16,786 bases of DNA, taken from assembly GCA_002296965.1 (NCBI GenBank), contig DBIW01000039.1:4818-21603 (forward strand), in the 5' to 3' direction. The position numbers and the translations under genes were made by a program. Below, piece by piece: positions 1-7,729 of this stretch (positions are counted from its first letter, which is position 1; every line of letters begins with the position of its first letter). This DNA comes from Treponema sp. UBA792. Its GTDB lineage: Bacteria; Spirochaetota; Spirochaetia; Treponematales; Treponemataceae. The notes beneath the pieces were generated by a model. It was given only the letters and a program-made list of their open reading frames with translations. It did not search any database and had not been told where the DNA came from.

Positions 1-45
1 GGGCTCATAACCCGGAGGCCGTAGGTTCGAGTCCTACCCCCGCTA
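1..45 (+). tRNA. tRNA-fMet (initiator, CAT anticodon), 3' part only
   Basis: This is the 3' part of a tRNA cut by the window edge. The anticodon loop is CTCATAA with CAT at 6-8. It is flanked by GGG and CCC, the three consecutive G:C pairs that mark initiator tRNAs. The T arm is GTAGG (21-25), loop TTCGAGT, CCTAC (33-37). The 3' acceptor strand is CCCCGCT (38-44) and the discriminator is A45. CCA is not encoded; TAGC follows. The 5' half, with the D arm, lies outside the window, so the initiator call rests on the anticodon stem. Confidence 0.9.
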
Positions 46-52
46 TAGCAGA

Positions 53-81
53 CCACTCAGAAATGAGTGGTTTTTGTTTTT
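53..81 (+). terminator. Rho-independent terminator of the tRNA-fMet gene
   Basis: A perfect 7-bp stem, CCACTCA (53-59) with TGAGTGG (64-70), closes a GAAA tetraloop and is followed at once by a T-rich tract. It starts eight bases after the tRNA 3' end, so it should end that transcript. Confidence 0.9.
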
Positions 82-138
82 TAACCGGAATCAACTGAAC
101 CCTAACAGACAAATATGCAATAAAAAAATAAATGCACA

Positions 139-173
139 GAATCACCGGAAGTCCATGCCTTTTCCGGTGATTC
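139..173 (-). terminator. Probable terminator downstream of the S1-domain gene
   Basis: A perfect 12-bp inverted repeat pairs 139-150 with 162-173 around an 11-base loop. It lies 16 bases beyond the stop of the minus-strand S1 gene. Read on the minus strand, a T-rich stretch follows, but about ten bases after the stem rather than directly. It is therefore a probable rather than a textbook terminator. There is no T tract on the plus-strand side. Bases 82-138 hold nothing else I recognise. Confidence 0.6.
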
Positions 174-188
174 CTGTTCAAATAAGAT

Positions 189-1286
189 CTACTTTTTCTT
201 CAGAAGCGCGGCAAACGGATTGTATGTCTCTCCGTCATCTTTCTGCGTTGACAGATATGCCACCGCTGTGTCTTCCTGCTCCGCTGACGAGGCTGGCTTC
301 AGGGAAATACGTCTCTCGCCGGTGTCCACGTCTTTTACGACCACTGAAATTTTCTGTCCGGGTGAATAGATTTTTCTGAGGTTGGAATTCCTGTTCAGTC
401 CGCCAAGTTCCGAGACATGAAGCAGTCCGTCAATTCCAGGCGCAAGATTCACGAAAAGCCCGAAATCAGCAATTCTGCTGACCGTTCCGTCTACTTTCGT
501 TCCTGCCGGAAAATTCTCTGCGGCGGTCTCCCACGGATCCTCAAGCATCGCCTTCAGGCTCAGGGTGACACGTCCGTTCTTCCAGTCCGTCTTTATCACC
601 TTGAGACTGAGTTCCTGCCCCTCGCTCACAACCGAAGCCACATCGTCAACATGACTAAAAGAAAGCTCGGACGCGGGAAGCAGAGCGCGGAATCCCTGAA
701 CATCAACGAATGCTCCGAATTTCTGGATTGACTCGACCTTTCCGGCGACCACAGAACCTTCTGTTATTTCGGCGGCAAGCTTTGCAAGATGCGCATTGTA
801 TTCGTTCTCGCCGACCGCACGGTTTGACACAAGAATGTTTCTGCCGTTTTCCCTGTATTCCTGGATGATAAAAGTCAGATTCTTTCCGACATAAAACGCC
901 GGCTCCTCTTTTTTCCTGAATCCCATCTGAGAATAAGGGCAGAATGCACGGATACCGCCGATTTTCACATCGAATCCGCCTTTTATCTCAGACTCCACAT
1001 GGCCTTCAACAGGAATTCCGTTTTTCCAGGCGTTCTCTATCATCGTTCTGTCAGCCTTTCCTCCGGAAATTTTCGTCGTAAAACGCATTTCCCCGTTCAC
1101 CTCGCCGGCAAAGAAAACCTTTATCCGGTCTCCTTCCTTCACGCTGACATTTCCGTTCTCGTCGGCAAGCTCAGCACGGTCAAGAACACCCTCGCTCTTC
1201 GCATTCAGATCAAGGAAAACGGTTGTGTCCGTAACCGCGACCACGGAAGTCTCAACAGGCTGTCCGATTTCAAATTTATTTGCCAT
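189..1286 (-). CDS. S1 RNA-binding domain protein (RpsA-like), four S1 repeats
   Basis: This 365-residue protein is built from four S1/OB-fold repeats at about residues 8-72, 90-156, 176-246 and 262-331. The last two are the most canonical, with KFGAFVDV plus LLPASEL and DFGLFVN plus GLLHVSEL. The basic C-terminal tail ends in KKK. S1 repeats bind single-stranded RNA, and in ribosomal protein S1 they help load mRNA onto the 30S subunit. I chose the ATG at 1286 because AGGAG sits a few bases upstream; the open frame continues 17 codons further up without such a site. Ribosomal S1 usually has more repeats, and in T. pallidum it is fused to cytidylate kinase. This gene may therefore be a paralogue acting in translation or RNA stability rather than the main S1. 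It follows dnaX on the same strand after 129 bp. Confidence 0.85.
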   Translation of the reverse strand: MANKFEIGQPVETSVVAVTDTTVFLDLNAKSEGVLDRAELADENGNVSVKEGDRIKVFFAGEVNGEMRFTTKISGGKADRTMIENAWKNGIPVEGHVESEIKGGFDVKIGGIRAFCPYSQMGFRKKEEPAFYVGKNLTFIIQEYRENGRNILVSNRAVGENEYNAHLAKLAAEITEGSVVAGKVESIQKFGAFVDVQGFRALLPASELSFSHVDDVASVVSEGQELSLKVIKTDWKNGRVTLSLKAMLEDPWETAAENFPAGTKVDGTVSRIADFGLFVNLAPGIDGLLHVSELGGLNRNSNLRKIYSPGQKISVVVKDVDTGERRISLKPASSAEQEDTAVAYLSTQKDDGETYNPFAALLKKK

Positions 1287-1358
1287 AAATAACTCCTGAT
1301 ATTGTCTATAAAAGCTCAAATAAAGTTCGCGACGCAAACTTGTGAATAAAAATTCAAT

Positions 1359-1384
1359 TCAAAGCTGAAAATCAAAGCTGAAAA
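1359..1384. repeat. Perfect 13-bp tandem duplication between dnaX and the S1 gene
   Basis: TCAAAGCTGAAAA occurs twice with no gap (1359-1371 and 1372-1384) in the 129-bp gap between the dnaX stop and the S1-protein start. On the transcribed minus strand it lies roughly 70-100 bases upstream of the S1 start codon. A run of six T (minus strand) at its dnaX-proximal side follows a weak GC-rich fold, which may give some termination after dnaX. Confidence 0.75.
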
Positions 1385-1415
1385 AACGGTGCAAGCGCCC
1401 TGAAACACACATCCG

Positions 1416-3368
1416 TCATCTCCTGCCGCTGACAATTGTTCCCTTGAACACGTTGCACAGAAGCTGAACCTGCGGCGGAATCTGAACGGTATTTTCCGTT
1501 CCGGCAGCTTTATCCGCCGCAAGCGACACGCTGAACGACATAGGACGGCCGCATATTTTTGAAATTTCCGCGCTTACAACCGGAATTTTCTTCTGAATCA
1601 GGGAGAATTCATAGGATGAAGTCAGTTCCGTTGAAACCGAATCACCTTCCACCGTCCATCGGGATGTCTTGTCCAAAGCTGACGCGGTGAATCCGTCATT
1701 GAGCGAAAGTCCGGCCGTAACCGAACCGCGCAGCTGCGCGACAGATATTTTCCGTCCGCCGGCAGTCATGATGAATTCCTCAAGCTGCGGGGCCGTGTCC
1801 CCTTCCCCGCCGGCAGAATCCGCAGTATCGGGAAGCATCTCATAAACATCCGGGTCAGGATAACCACCGTCGGGAGGAACTTCGGTATCAGCCCATCCAT
1901 CCTCAGCGGAAGAATCCTGCGCGGCGGCATCTTCAAATTCCGCGCCGGCAGAACGGACCAGTCCCTGCACCACTGATTTTTCCGGCGGCAGTGGTCCGCC
2001 TTCATGAAAAGGGCTTGGCTCAGCTCCCGAAGCGTTGTCTCCGTTTCTGTTCAGTTCGGAAAGCATCGAAAACTGCGGAAGCCCCGGAGGAATTCCAGCA
2101 GATGCGGCAGAACTTCCTGTTCCGGCAGAATTCTTCGGGACGGAAGAATTCTGTTGTTCCGGTACGGCGGCGGATGCAGAAACAGACGGCTCATTTTTCA
2201 CATCGGAGGAGGCATTTCCTCCGGTTCCCATAAGAAGATTATGCGCCGCGTCAACGGCTTTTTTCACCTCGGCCTGAGATACATATTCCGAAAGCCAGCA
2301 CAGTCTTGAAAAAGCGAGCTCAAGCTCATAGCGTGGCGAAAGCGAATACCGGATGTCGCGGTAAAGCTGAAGAAAAAGAGACAGCGCGCGCTCAATCTGA
2401 ACGGAATTCCATGCGGCAAGAACATTCCTGCTGTAACGATCGGGCAGATTTCCAAGCAGCGACTCTCTGGTGACACCGCTTTTTATCAGCATAAGGCTAC
2501 GCAGATAGTCGGCGCAATTTGAGACAAACTGTTCTATCGAAATTCCGCTCTGAAGAAAACTGTCCGCAAGGAGAATCACTTTGTCCGTATTTCCGGCGGC
2601 ACACTCATCAAAAATCGAATTCAGACGGTCAACTCCGACAAGGCCGAGCTTGTCACGGATTCCATCGTATGTGACATGGCCGTCACTGAATGCGACAACC
2701 TGATCAAAAAGCGTATAGGCGTCGCGCATCGAGCCGGTGGATTCCCGTGCAATCCAAAAAAGGGCCTCATCGTCGGCAAGAATTCCAAGCTCCGAAGCCG
2801 CCTGCGCCAGACTTTCCTTTATCTTTTCTACAGCGACAAGCCTGAAGTTGAACTGCTGACAGCGGCTTTTTATTGTCGCAGGAACTTTCTGGAGCTCCGT
2901 GGTCGCGAAAATAAAAATCACATACGGTGGCGGCTCCTCTATCGTTTTGAGCAGGGCATTGAACGCGCTTGTAGAAAGCATGTGGACTTCATCGATTATA
3001 TATATTTTGTAGCGGCAGCTGTTCGGCGGAAAAAGAACCTCATCCTTTATCTGCCTGATATTCTCCACGCTCGTATTGGATGCACCGTCTATCTCTATTA
3101 CGTCAAGGCTTGAACCTTTGGTGATTTCGCGGCAGTTTGAACATTCTCCGCACGGACAGTCGGTCGGTCCGTTCTGACAGTTGAGCGCCTTCGCCAGGAT
3201 ACGCGCAGTCGAAGTTTTTCCGCAGCCGCGCGGTCCTGAAAAAAGATACGCGTGGGCAATTTTCCCTGACTTTATTGAATTTTTTAACGTTTCCGCAACA
3301 AATTCCTGACCGATAAGGTCATCAAAATGCTGCGGCCGTCTTCTTGTAGCTGTAACTTCGTAGGACAT
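1416..3368 (-). CDS. dnaX: DNA polymerase III subunit gamma/tau
   Basis: This is the 650-residue clamp-loader ATPase of the replicative polymerase. The AAA+ module shows a Walker A motif, GPRGCGKTS, at 45-53. Four zinc-binding cysteines lie at 64, 73, 76 and 79, the same numbers as I recall for E. coli. Walker B, IIDEVHML, is at 124-131, followed by the TTE sensor-1 stretch and a GSMRDA sensor-2 segment. A collar domain follows, then a long Pro/Ser/Ala/acid-rich linker characteristic of tau, and a C-terminal domain. The ATG at 3368 starts the canonical MSYEV N terminus; no Shine-Dalgarno precedes it, and a promoter is positioned so that transcription would begin at the ATG. I found no A-AAA-AAG heptamer in the right frame, so a short gamma form is not evident. 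The usual partners ybaB and recR are absent; a xylanase lies upstream and an S1 gene downstream. Confidence 0.95.
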   Translation of the reverse strand: MSYEVTATRRRPQHFDDLIGQEFVAETLKNSIKSGKIAHAYLFSGPRGCGKTSTARILAKALNCQNGPTDCPCGECSNCREITKGSSLDVIEIDGASNTSVENIRQIKDEVLFPPNSCRYKIYIIDEVHMLSTSAFNALLKTIEEPPPYVIFIFATTELQKVPATIKSRCQQFNFRLVAVEKIKESLAQAASELGILADDEALFWIARESTGSMRDAYTLFDQVVAFSDGHVTYDGIRDKLGLVGVDRLNSIFDECAAGNTDKVILLADSFLQSGISIEQFVSNCADYLRSLMLIKSGVTRESLLGNLPDRYSRNVLAAWNSVQIERALSLFLQLYRDIRYSLSPRYELELAFSRLCWLSEYVSQAEVKKAVDAAHNLLMGTGGNASSDVKNEPSVSASAAVPEQQNSSVPKNSAGTGSSAASAGIPPGLPQFSMLSELNRNGDNASGAEPSPFHEGGPLPPEKSVVQGLVRSAGAEFEDAAAQDSSAEDGWADTEVPPDGGYPDPDVYEMLPDTADSAGGEGDTAPQLEEFIMTAGGRKISVAQLRGSVTAGLSLNDGFTASALDKTSRWTVEGDSVSTELTSSYEFSLIQKKIPVVSAEISKICGRPMSFSVSLAADKAAGTENTVQIPPQVQLLCNVFKGTIVSGRR

Positions 3369-3374
3369 GCAGTC

Positions 3375-3403
3375 AGTATAAGGAAAAAAGATGATGTCGG
3401 CAA
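3375..3403 (-). promoter_or_regulatory. Sigma70-type promoter for dnaX, predicted leaderless start
   Basis: On the minus strand, TTGCCG (3403-3398) and TATACT (3380-3375) are separated by exactly 17 bases. Six bases then separate the -10 box from the ATG, which puts the predicted +1 on its A at 3368. This fits the missing ribosome-binding site. A 4-5-bp hairpin with a delayed T run overlaps the -35 and could weakly terminate the upstream xylanase transcript. The prediction is from sequence only. Confidence 0.6.
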
Positions 3404-3424
3404 CATTCCGCCGCAAACAAAATT

Positions 3425-5179
3425 CTATTTCGCGGTGTCTTTGTCCGTCATATTCTGAGCTGCGTCGAGAACACCGAAAAACGCAGGTTTGCACCTGTAG
3501 TCTTCGCCCTGGAAAAGCAGCGGAAACTGCGGCTTTCCCTTGTACTGTTTCTGAAAGTTCAGCCAGGTCGCCTCATCACGGAGTCCCCAGATTGTGACTC
3601 CTGAAATTCCGTTCTGGCCGGCGGTCTTGCGGTTGCGAAGGAACATATCAAAATATTCATGGTATTTTTCCCTAAGCGCGATGGAATTATACGGCCTGTC
3701 TCCGTTGGCTATGTCAAGTTCGGTCACCTGGACATCCACACCCTTCGCCAGAAATTTTCTGAGCGCAGTCTCGTAGCTGTCTGTTCCGGTGACGGCAGGA
3801 TAATTCATTCCAACATGAGACTGCATACCCACAACATCAAGCCTCGCATCAGGCGCGGACTGAACCGCATCAATAACACGGAGAACAGCATTTGTCTTTC
3901 CTCCGGTCGAAAGATTGGAGCCGCCGTAGCATCCGTAATCATTATATGCGAGAAGGACATCCGCCGGAGCATATCTGTTCGCATAACGGAACGCATTCAC
4001 GATATAAGACTCATCTCCGAAAATTTTGAACCAGGAACTGTTCTCCCGGAGCCAGCGAGTCTCGGTCGCATTGTCGGCGCAAGCTTCATTCACCACATCC
4101 CAGACTGTTATAATATGCTCCCCGCCGTTTCTCCGGATTTCCCAGTCACGGACATACTCAAGGACGGATTTTATGTACCACTCAAGCCGGGCATTCATCG
4201 TGTCCCGGTCGGTAAGAACGGCTTTTGCCCCGGACTTATAGTTCTCATTGAAGAACCAGGCGGGCGTCTGCTCATGCCACACAAGCACATGTCCGCGGAT
4301 TTTCAGCCCATTGTCCTTGGCAAGCTCAAGAATCATAGGAAGATTCTTGAAATCCGGCATTCCCTTTGGAACCTTGTAGGATTTTCCGTCCTCCGCCACA
4401 AAATCCTCCAGCGCAGATGACAAAGGCTTTTTCCAGTTAAAAAGGAAGTCGGGCTTCAAATCATTTCCCATGGTAACCGAACCGGCGTGATATTTCAGAC
4501 CTTTCATGACGGACGGAGAATTAAGCTCATTGTACTCAACCGCAATTCCGAAATAATCAAAATAAGGACTGTACGCCTGCTGCAGCGACGGAACTTCGAG
4601 CCATTTTTTAAGCTCAACCGTTTTTCCCATAAGGTTGTCGCCTTCAATTTTCATTTCAAAATCCTTTATATAAAAAACAAGATTCTCCTTGGCAAGCCCG
4701 AACGAACTGAGATAGAACTGTTTTTTCTGGGAGAGTGAAAGCATCGCCGAGCCGGAAATTTTCTTCCATTCGCCTGACTTGAATTTCTCCTCGGAAAGCT
4801 TCGGAAAATCCGCGCTGACTTCATTTATCATCCATATAATATCATTTTCCGCGCCGGTGGAATCCTCGATTTTCATCTCGCAGGAAAAATTCACAAGAAT
4901 TTCCTTTCCTCCAAAGTCCGACAAATCAACGGTGACGGGATTCTGCTTTTTCACCTTGTCGCCGTAAATCACCGTCACATTCCTGAATCCGTCAACCCTC
5001 TGATTGTATTTTACAGAAACCTTGTCATCGTCAATGTTAAAAACCGAAATGCTTCCGTCTTCGTTCTGGGTGACATATTTTTTTGCAGGAAGAGCAGAAA
5101 GCCGGGCCGCAAATCCGGAAAAAAGCACGGCGGCCGCAAAAAGCCTAACGGAACAGAATTTTATTTTATCCAACAACAT
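3425..5179 (-). CDS. Secreted endo-1,4-beta-xylanase, glycoside hydrolase family 10
   Basis: This 584-residue enzyme should cleave internal beta-1,4 bonds of xylan with retention of configuration. Residues 1-32 form a signal peptide (K5, K7, hydrophobic core, then about LSALPA), so it is exported. Residues about 40-185 look like a beta-sandwich carbohydrate-binding module of the CBM4/9/22 type, with GEWKKISG at 137-144 and a closing FYIKDFEMKI strand. The GH10 barrel fills about 195-575. Its signatures are RGHVLVWHEQTPAWF (295-309), WDVVNEA with acid/base Glu365, GMQSH (451-455), VTELDI with nucleophile Glu487, and WGLRD near the end. The ATG at 5179 follows GGAGG at good spacing. There is no polysaccharide-utilisation cluster around it; dnaX follows 56 bp downstream. 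I could not identify a convincing promoter in the 130 bp upstream. Confidence 0.93.
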   Translation of the reverse strand: MLLDKIKFCSVRLFAAAVLFSGFAARLSALPAKKYVTQNEDGSISVFNIDDDKVSVKYNQRVDGFRNVTVIYGDKVKKQNPVTVDLSDFGGKEILVNFSCEMKIEDSTGAENDIIWMINEVSADFPKLSEEKFKSGEWKKISGSAMLSLSQKKQFYLSSFGLAKENLVFYIKDFEMKIEGDNLMGKTVELKKWLEVPSLQQAYSPYFDYFGIAVEYNELNSPSVMKGLKYHAGSVTMGNDLKPDFLFNWKKPLSSALEDFVAEDGKSYKVPKGMPDFKNLPMILELAKDNGLKIRGHVLVWHEQTPAWFFNENYKSGAKAVLTDRDTMNARLEWYIKSVLEYVRDWEIRRNGGEHIITVWDVVNEACADNATETRWLRENSSWFKIFGDESYIVNAFRYANRYAPADVLLAYNDYGCYGGSNLSTGGKTNAVLRVIDAVQSAPDARLDVVGMQSHVGMNYPAVTGTDSYETALRKFLAKGVDVQVTELDIANGDRPYNSIALREKYHEYFDMFLRNRKTAGQNGISGVTIWGLRDEATWLNFQKQYKGKPQFPLLFQGEDYRCKPAFFGVLDAAQNMTDKDTAK

Positions 5180-5261
5180 CAGAAACCTCCAGATTGTGAG
5201 GACATTTTAGAATATCGCCGGCGCACAAAAAATCGGGGATATTTCTGAACATAATCTGCGC

Positions 5262-5280
5262 CCGGAAAAGCTTTGTCCGG
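5262..5280. promoter_or_regulatory. Imperfect palindrome upstream of the xylanase, possible operator
   Basis: A 19-base inverted repeat, CCGGA (5262-5266) and TCCGG (5276-5280), encloses an AT-rich core around AAGCTT with further partial pairing. It lies about 85 bp before the xylanase start and about 30 bp upstream of the tRNA-Asn -35 box, on the opposite strand. It has no T tract on either side, so it is not a terminator. A regulator-binding role for the xylanase is only a guess. Confidence 0.3.
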
Positions 5281-5310
5281 TAAAATTTGCTTTTATTCAT
5301 ACCGCAGATA

Positions 5311-5339
5311 TTGACATAAAAATGATTTTTCAATATTCT
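5311..5339 (+). promoter_or_regulatory. Sigma70-type promoter of tRNA-Asn
   Basis: A perfect TTGACA (5311-5316) is separated by 17 bases from TATTCT (5334-5339). The predicted start, near 5346, gives a leader of about 20 bases before the mature tRNA at 5367. Confidence 0.8.
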
Positions 5340-5366
5340 GTTACTCACGTTCAGAGATGAACTGAT

Positions 5367-5439
5367 GGTTGCTTAGCTCAGCTGGTAGAGCAATGGACTG
5401 TTAATCCATGTGTCGCAGGTTCAAAACCTGCAGCAGCCG
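5367..5439 (+). tRNA. tRNA-Asn (GTT)
   Basis: This is a complete 73-base tRNA. The acceptor GGTTGCT (5367-5373) pairs with AGCAGCC (5432-5438), including one G:U pair, and G5439 is the discriminator. The D arm carries AGCTCAGCTGGTAGAGC. The anticodon stem ATGGA/TCCAT encloses CTGTTAA with GTT at 5400-5402. The T arm is GCAGG (5415-5419), TTCAAAA, CCTGC (5427-5431). CCA is not encoded and must be added by the CCA-adding enzyme. Confidence 0.97.
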
Positions 5440-5441
5440 CT

Positions 5442-5467
5442 AAAGTCCGGTTTTTCCGGACTTTTTT
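5442..5467 (+). terminator. Rho-independent terminator of tRNA-Asn
   Basis: The stem AAAGTCCGG (5442-5450) with CCGGACTTT (5456-5464) has a five-T loop and runs into a T tract directly after the tRNA. It isolates the tRNA unit from the downstream cyclo-ligase gene. Confidence 0.9.
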
Positions 5468-5532
5468 ATTTTAACCGGAATTCCGCGGATTTATTCCGTC
5501 CGTTGTAAACTCCGGCAAAAAAGAAAACGGAA

Positions 5533-6165
5533 ATGACAAAACAGGAACTCCGCAAAATCGCATCTGAAAAAATACGGCAATTCATAAAGACAGGAGAGGC
5601 GGAATCAGCCTCGAAAAAAATCTGCGAACACATCATCAATTCACCAGAATTCAAAAATTCTCGGACAATTCTGGCTTATATGCCGCTTTTTGACGAGCCG
5701 GACATTTCTCCGCTGATCGGCACGGCCGCGGCGGACGGAAAAAGAACCGCGGTTCCGAGGATTGTTCCAGGCACAAATCTGATGAATTTCTTCTACATTG
5801 ATGACCTTGACCGGCAGACGGAACGCGGAAGCTTCGGAATTCTTGAGCCGTCCGAAAAACTGGAAGAATTCAAATGCGAAAACAGCGGCGGCGGAATTCT
5901 TGTACTTGTGCCGGGACGCGCATTCTCCGCCGCAGGCGAAAGGCTCGGCCGGGGAAAAGGATTCTACGACAGATTCCTCAAAGGACTTTACGGCAGAAAT
6001 TCCGCCCCGGAAAAAATTTTTACGGTCGGAGTCTGTTTCGACATCCAGATCTCGGACTCGGTTCCAACTGAAAAATCAGACATGAGTGTGCAGCGCGTAT
6101 GTACCGAATCAGGATTTCTGACAGAGAATAATTGTTATTGTGTTTATTCCGGCGTTTCATTATAA
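5533..6165 (+). CDS. 5-formyltetrahydrofolate cyclo-ligase family protein
   Basis: This 210-residue protein is of the usual family length. The enzyme uses ATP to turn 5-formyl-THF into 5,10-methenyl-THF and so returns an inhibitory folate to the one-carbon pool in the cytoplasm. Family marks are the N-terminal helices with MTKQELRKIA, the LAYMPLFDEPD strand-loop (48-57), FGILEP (101-106), VPGRAF (126-131), the nucleotide/phosphate loop ERLGRGKGFYDRFL (136-149), and the C-terminal SDMSVQRVCTE region (182-192). The ATG at 5533 has only a weak purine-rich site upstream. No clear promoter appears in the 65 bases after the tRNA terminator. It is followed by IMPDH, whose -10 box overlaps this gene's stop codon; both products touch purine and folate metabolism. 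The bacterial gene is often called ygfA or fau. Confidence 0.88.
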   Translation: MTKQELRKIASEKIRQFIKTGEAESASKKICEHIINSPEFKNSRTILAYMPLFDEPDISPLIGTAAADGKRTAVPRIVPGTNLMNFFYIDDLDRQTERGSFGILEPSEKLEEFKCENSGGGILVLVPGRAFSAAGERLGRGKGFYDRFLKGLYGRNSAPEKIFTVGVCFDIQISDSVPTEKSDMSVQRVCTESGFLTENNCYCVYSGVSL

Positions 6166-6166
6166 T
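6138..6166 (+). promoter_or_regulatory. Sigma70-type promoter for IMPDH and the downstream RNase
   Basis: TTGTGT (6138-6143), a 17-base spacer, and a perfect TATAAT (6161-6166). The TAA inside the -10 box is the stop codon of the preceding gene (6163-6165). The predicted start near 6173 leaves a 47-base leader with CAGGAG before the ATG. That is too short for a riboswitch. Confidence 0.6.
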
Positions 6167-6219
6167 CATCCATTAATCTTTTCTATTGCATTCAAATTTT
6201 CATATACAGGAGTTCGTAA

Positions 6220-7728
6220 ATGGCTTACTTTTTTGAGGAACCTTCCCACACATTCGATGAATATCTGCTGATTCCCGGTTACACATCAGCTGACTGCATT
6301 CCGGCAAATGTATCGCTCAAGACACCGGTAGTAAAATTCAACAAGAAAGGCGGAGAAACCTGTCCCCTCACCATGAACATCCCGATGACTTCCGCAATAA
6401 TGCAGTCCGTATCCAACGACACGCTCGCCGTGGCGCTGGCAAAGGAAGGCGGAATCTCATTCATCTACGGCTCCCAGACAATCGATGACCAGGCGGCGAT
6501 GATTTCCCACGTAAAATCATACAAAGCGGGATTCGTCACTTCCGACACCAACATCATGCCGACACAGACACTTTCAGAGCTTGTGGCAAAAATCGCGCAG
6601 ACCGGACATTCCACCGTAGCCGTAACGGAAGACGGAACATCCAACGGCAAACTCGTCGGAATCATAACTGAACGTGATTTCCGCATGTCGCACTGTCGGC
6701 CTGAAGCGAAGGTCTCGGAATACATGACGCCGCTTGCAGAACTGATAAAGGCGGACTCAGGAATAACGCTCAGCGAGGCGAACGACCTTATCTGGGAGCA
6801 TAAGATAAATCAGCTTCCTGTGGTTGACAAGAACGGAAATCTGCAGTATCTGGTCTTCCGCAAGGATTATGCCAGCCACGAGGAGCATCCGCTGGAGCTG
6901 CTCGACGCGCAGAAACGCTACATCGTAGGAGCCGGAATAAACACACGGGACTACATGGAACGCGTTCCGAAGCTGCTTGCGGCAGGCGCTGATATTCTCT
7001 GCCTTGACTCTTCGGAAGGATTTACGGAATGGCAGAGGCGTGCGCTCAAGGATATTCATGAGAATTTCGGAGAAAACGTGAAAGTCGGAGCGGGAAACGT
7101 TGTCGACGCGGAAGGATTCAACTTTCTTGCGGAAGCCGGAGCGGACTTCATAAAAATCGGAATCGGCGGCGGTTCAATCTGCATAACGCGAGAGCAGAAA
7201 GGAATCGGCCGCGGCCAGGCTACAGCGACAATCGAAGTGGCAAAGGCCCGCGATGAATGGTACAAAAAAACAGGAGTATATATTCCAATCTGTTCGGACG
7301 GCGGAATCGTGCACGACCATCACATCACCCTTGCCCTTGCGATGGGAGCCGATTTCGTCATGCTCGGACGTTACTTTGCCCGCTTTGACGAGTCCCCGAC
7401 GAACAAACTCATCGTAAACGGAAACTACGTAAAGGAGTATTGGGGCGAAGGCTCAAACAGAGCAAGAAACTGGCAGCGTTACGACCTGGGCGGCGCAAAG
7501 AAAATGGCTTTTGAGGAAGGAGTTGACTCCTATGTTCCTTATGCCGGAAGCCTGCACGACAATGTGCTGACAACTACGAGCAAGGTAATCCATACCATGT
7601 GCAACTGCGGCGCGGTGACAATTCCGGAACTTCAGGAAAAGGCGAAAATCACGCTGCTTTCTCCGGCAAGCATACGCGAAGGTTCGGCGCATGATGTCAT
7701 TGTAAAGAACAGCATAAAGGCGAACTGA
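6220..7728 (+). CDS. guaB: Inosine-5'-monophosphate dehydrogenase
   Basis: This 502-residue enzyme oxidises IMP to XMP with NAD+, the committed step to GMP. The barrel is interrupted at about 108-222 by a paired CBS module. The active-site loop is [17 protein letters not shown], with catalytic Cys321. The IMP-phosphate loop is CSDGGI (358-363), and MLGRYFA is at 381-387. The mobile flap carries the Arg420-Tyr421 dyad (NWQRYDLGG) that activates water. Most bacterial enzymes have GPGSICTTR at the active site. From memory, this protein instead matches the Tritrichomonas foetus enzyme along almost its whole length, with catalytic Cys and Arg-Tyr offset by a constant two residues. The ATG at 6220 follows CAGGAG. 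The stop is one base before the TTG of the RNase gene. Confidence 0.96.
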   Translation: MAYFFEEPSHTFDEYLLIPGYTSADCIPANVSLKTPVVKFNKKGGETCPLTMNIPMTSAIMQSVSNDTLAVALAKEGGISFIYGSQTIDDQAAMISHVKSYKAGFVTSDTNIMPTQTLSELVAKIAQTGHSTVAVTEDGTSNGKLVGIITERDFRMSHCRPEAKVSEYMTPLAELIKADSGITLSEANDLIWEHKINQLPVVDKNGNLQYLVFRKDYASHEEHPLELLDAQKRYIVGAGINTRDYMERVPKLLAAGADILCLDSSEGFTEWQRRALKDIHENFGENVKVGAGNVVDAEGFNFLAEAGADFIKIGIGGGSICITREQKGIGRGQATATIEVAKARDEWYKKTGVYIPICSDGGIVHDHHITLALAMGADFVMLGRYFARFDESPTNKLIVNGNYVKEYWGEGSNRARNWQRYDLGGAKKMAFEEGVDSYVPYAGSLHDNVLTTTSKVIHTMCNCGAVTIPELQEKAKITLLSPASIREGSAHDVIVKNSIKAN

Positions 7729-7729
7729 G

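Noticed and set aside
2258..2264. AAAAAAG heptamer on the dnaX strand, as a possible gamma/tau frameshift site
   Set aside because: The first A is codon position 1 (AAA AAA G), not the A-AAA-AAG frame needed for -1 slippage, and six A are few for transcriptional slippage.
3659..4420. Open frame of 253 codons on the plus strand inside the xylanase
   Set aside because: It lies wholly opposite a gene with clear GH10 catalytic motifs, has no ribosome-binding site, and its translation looks like no protein family.
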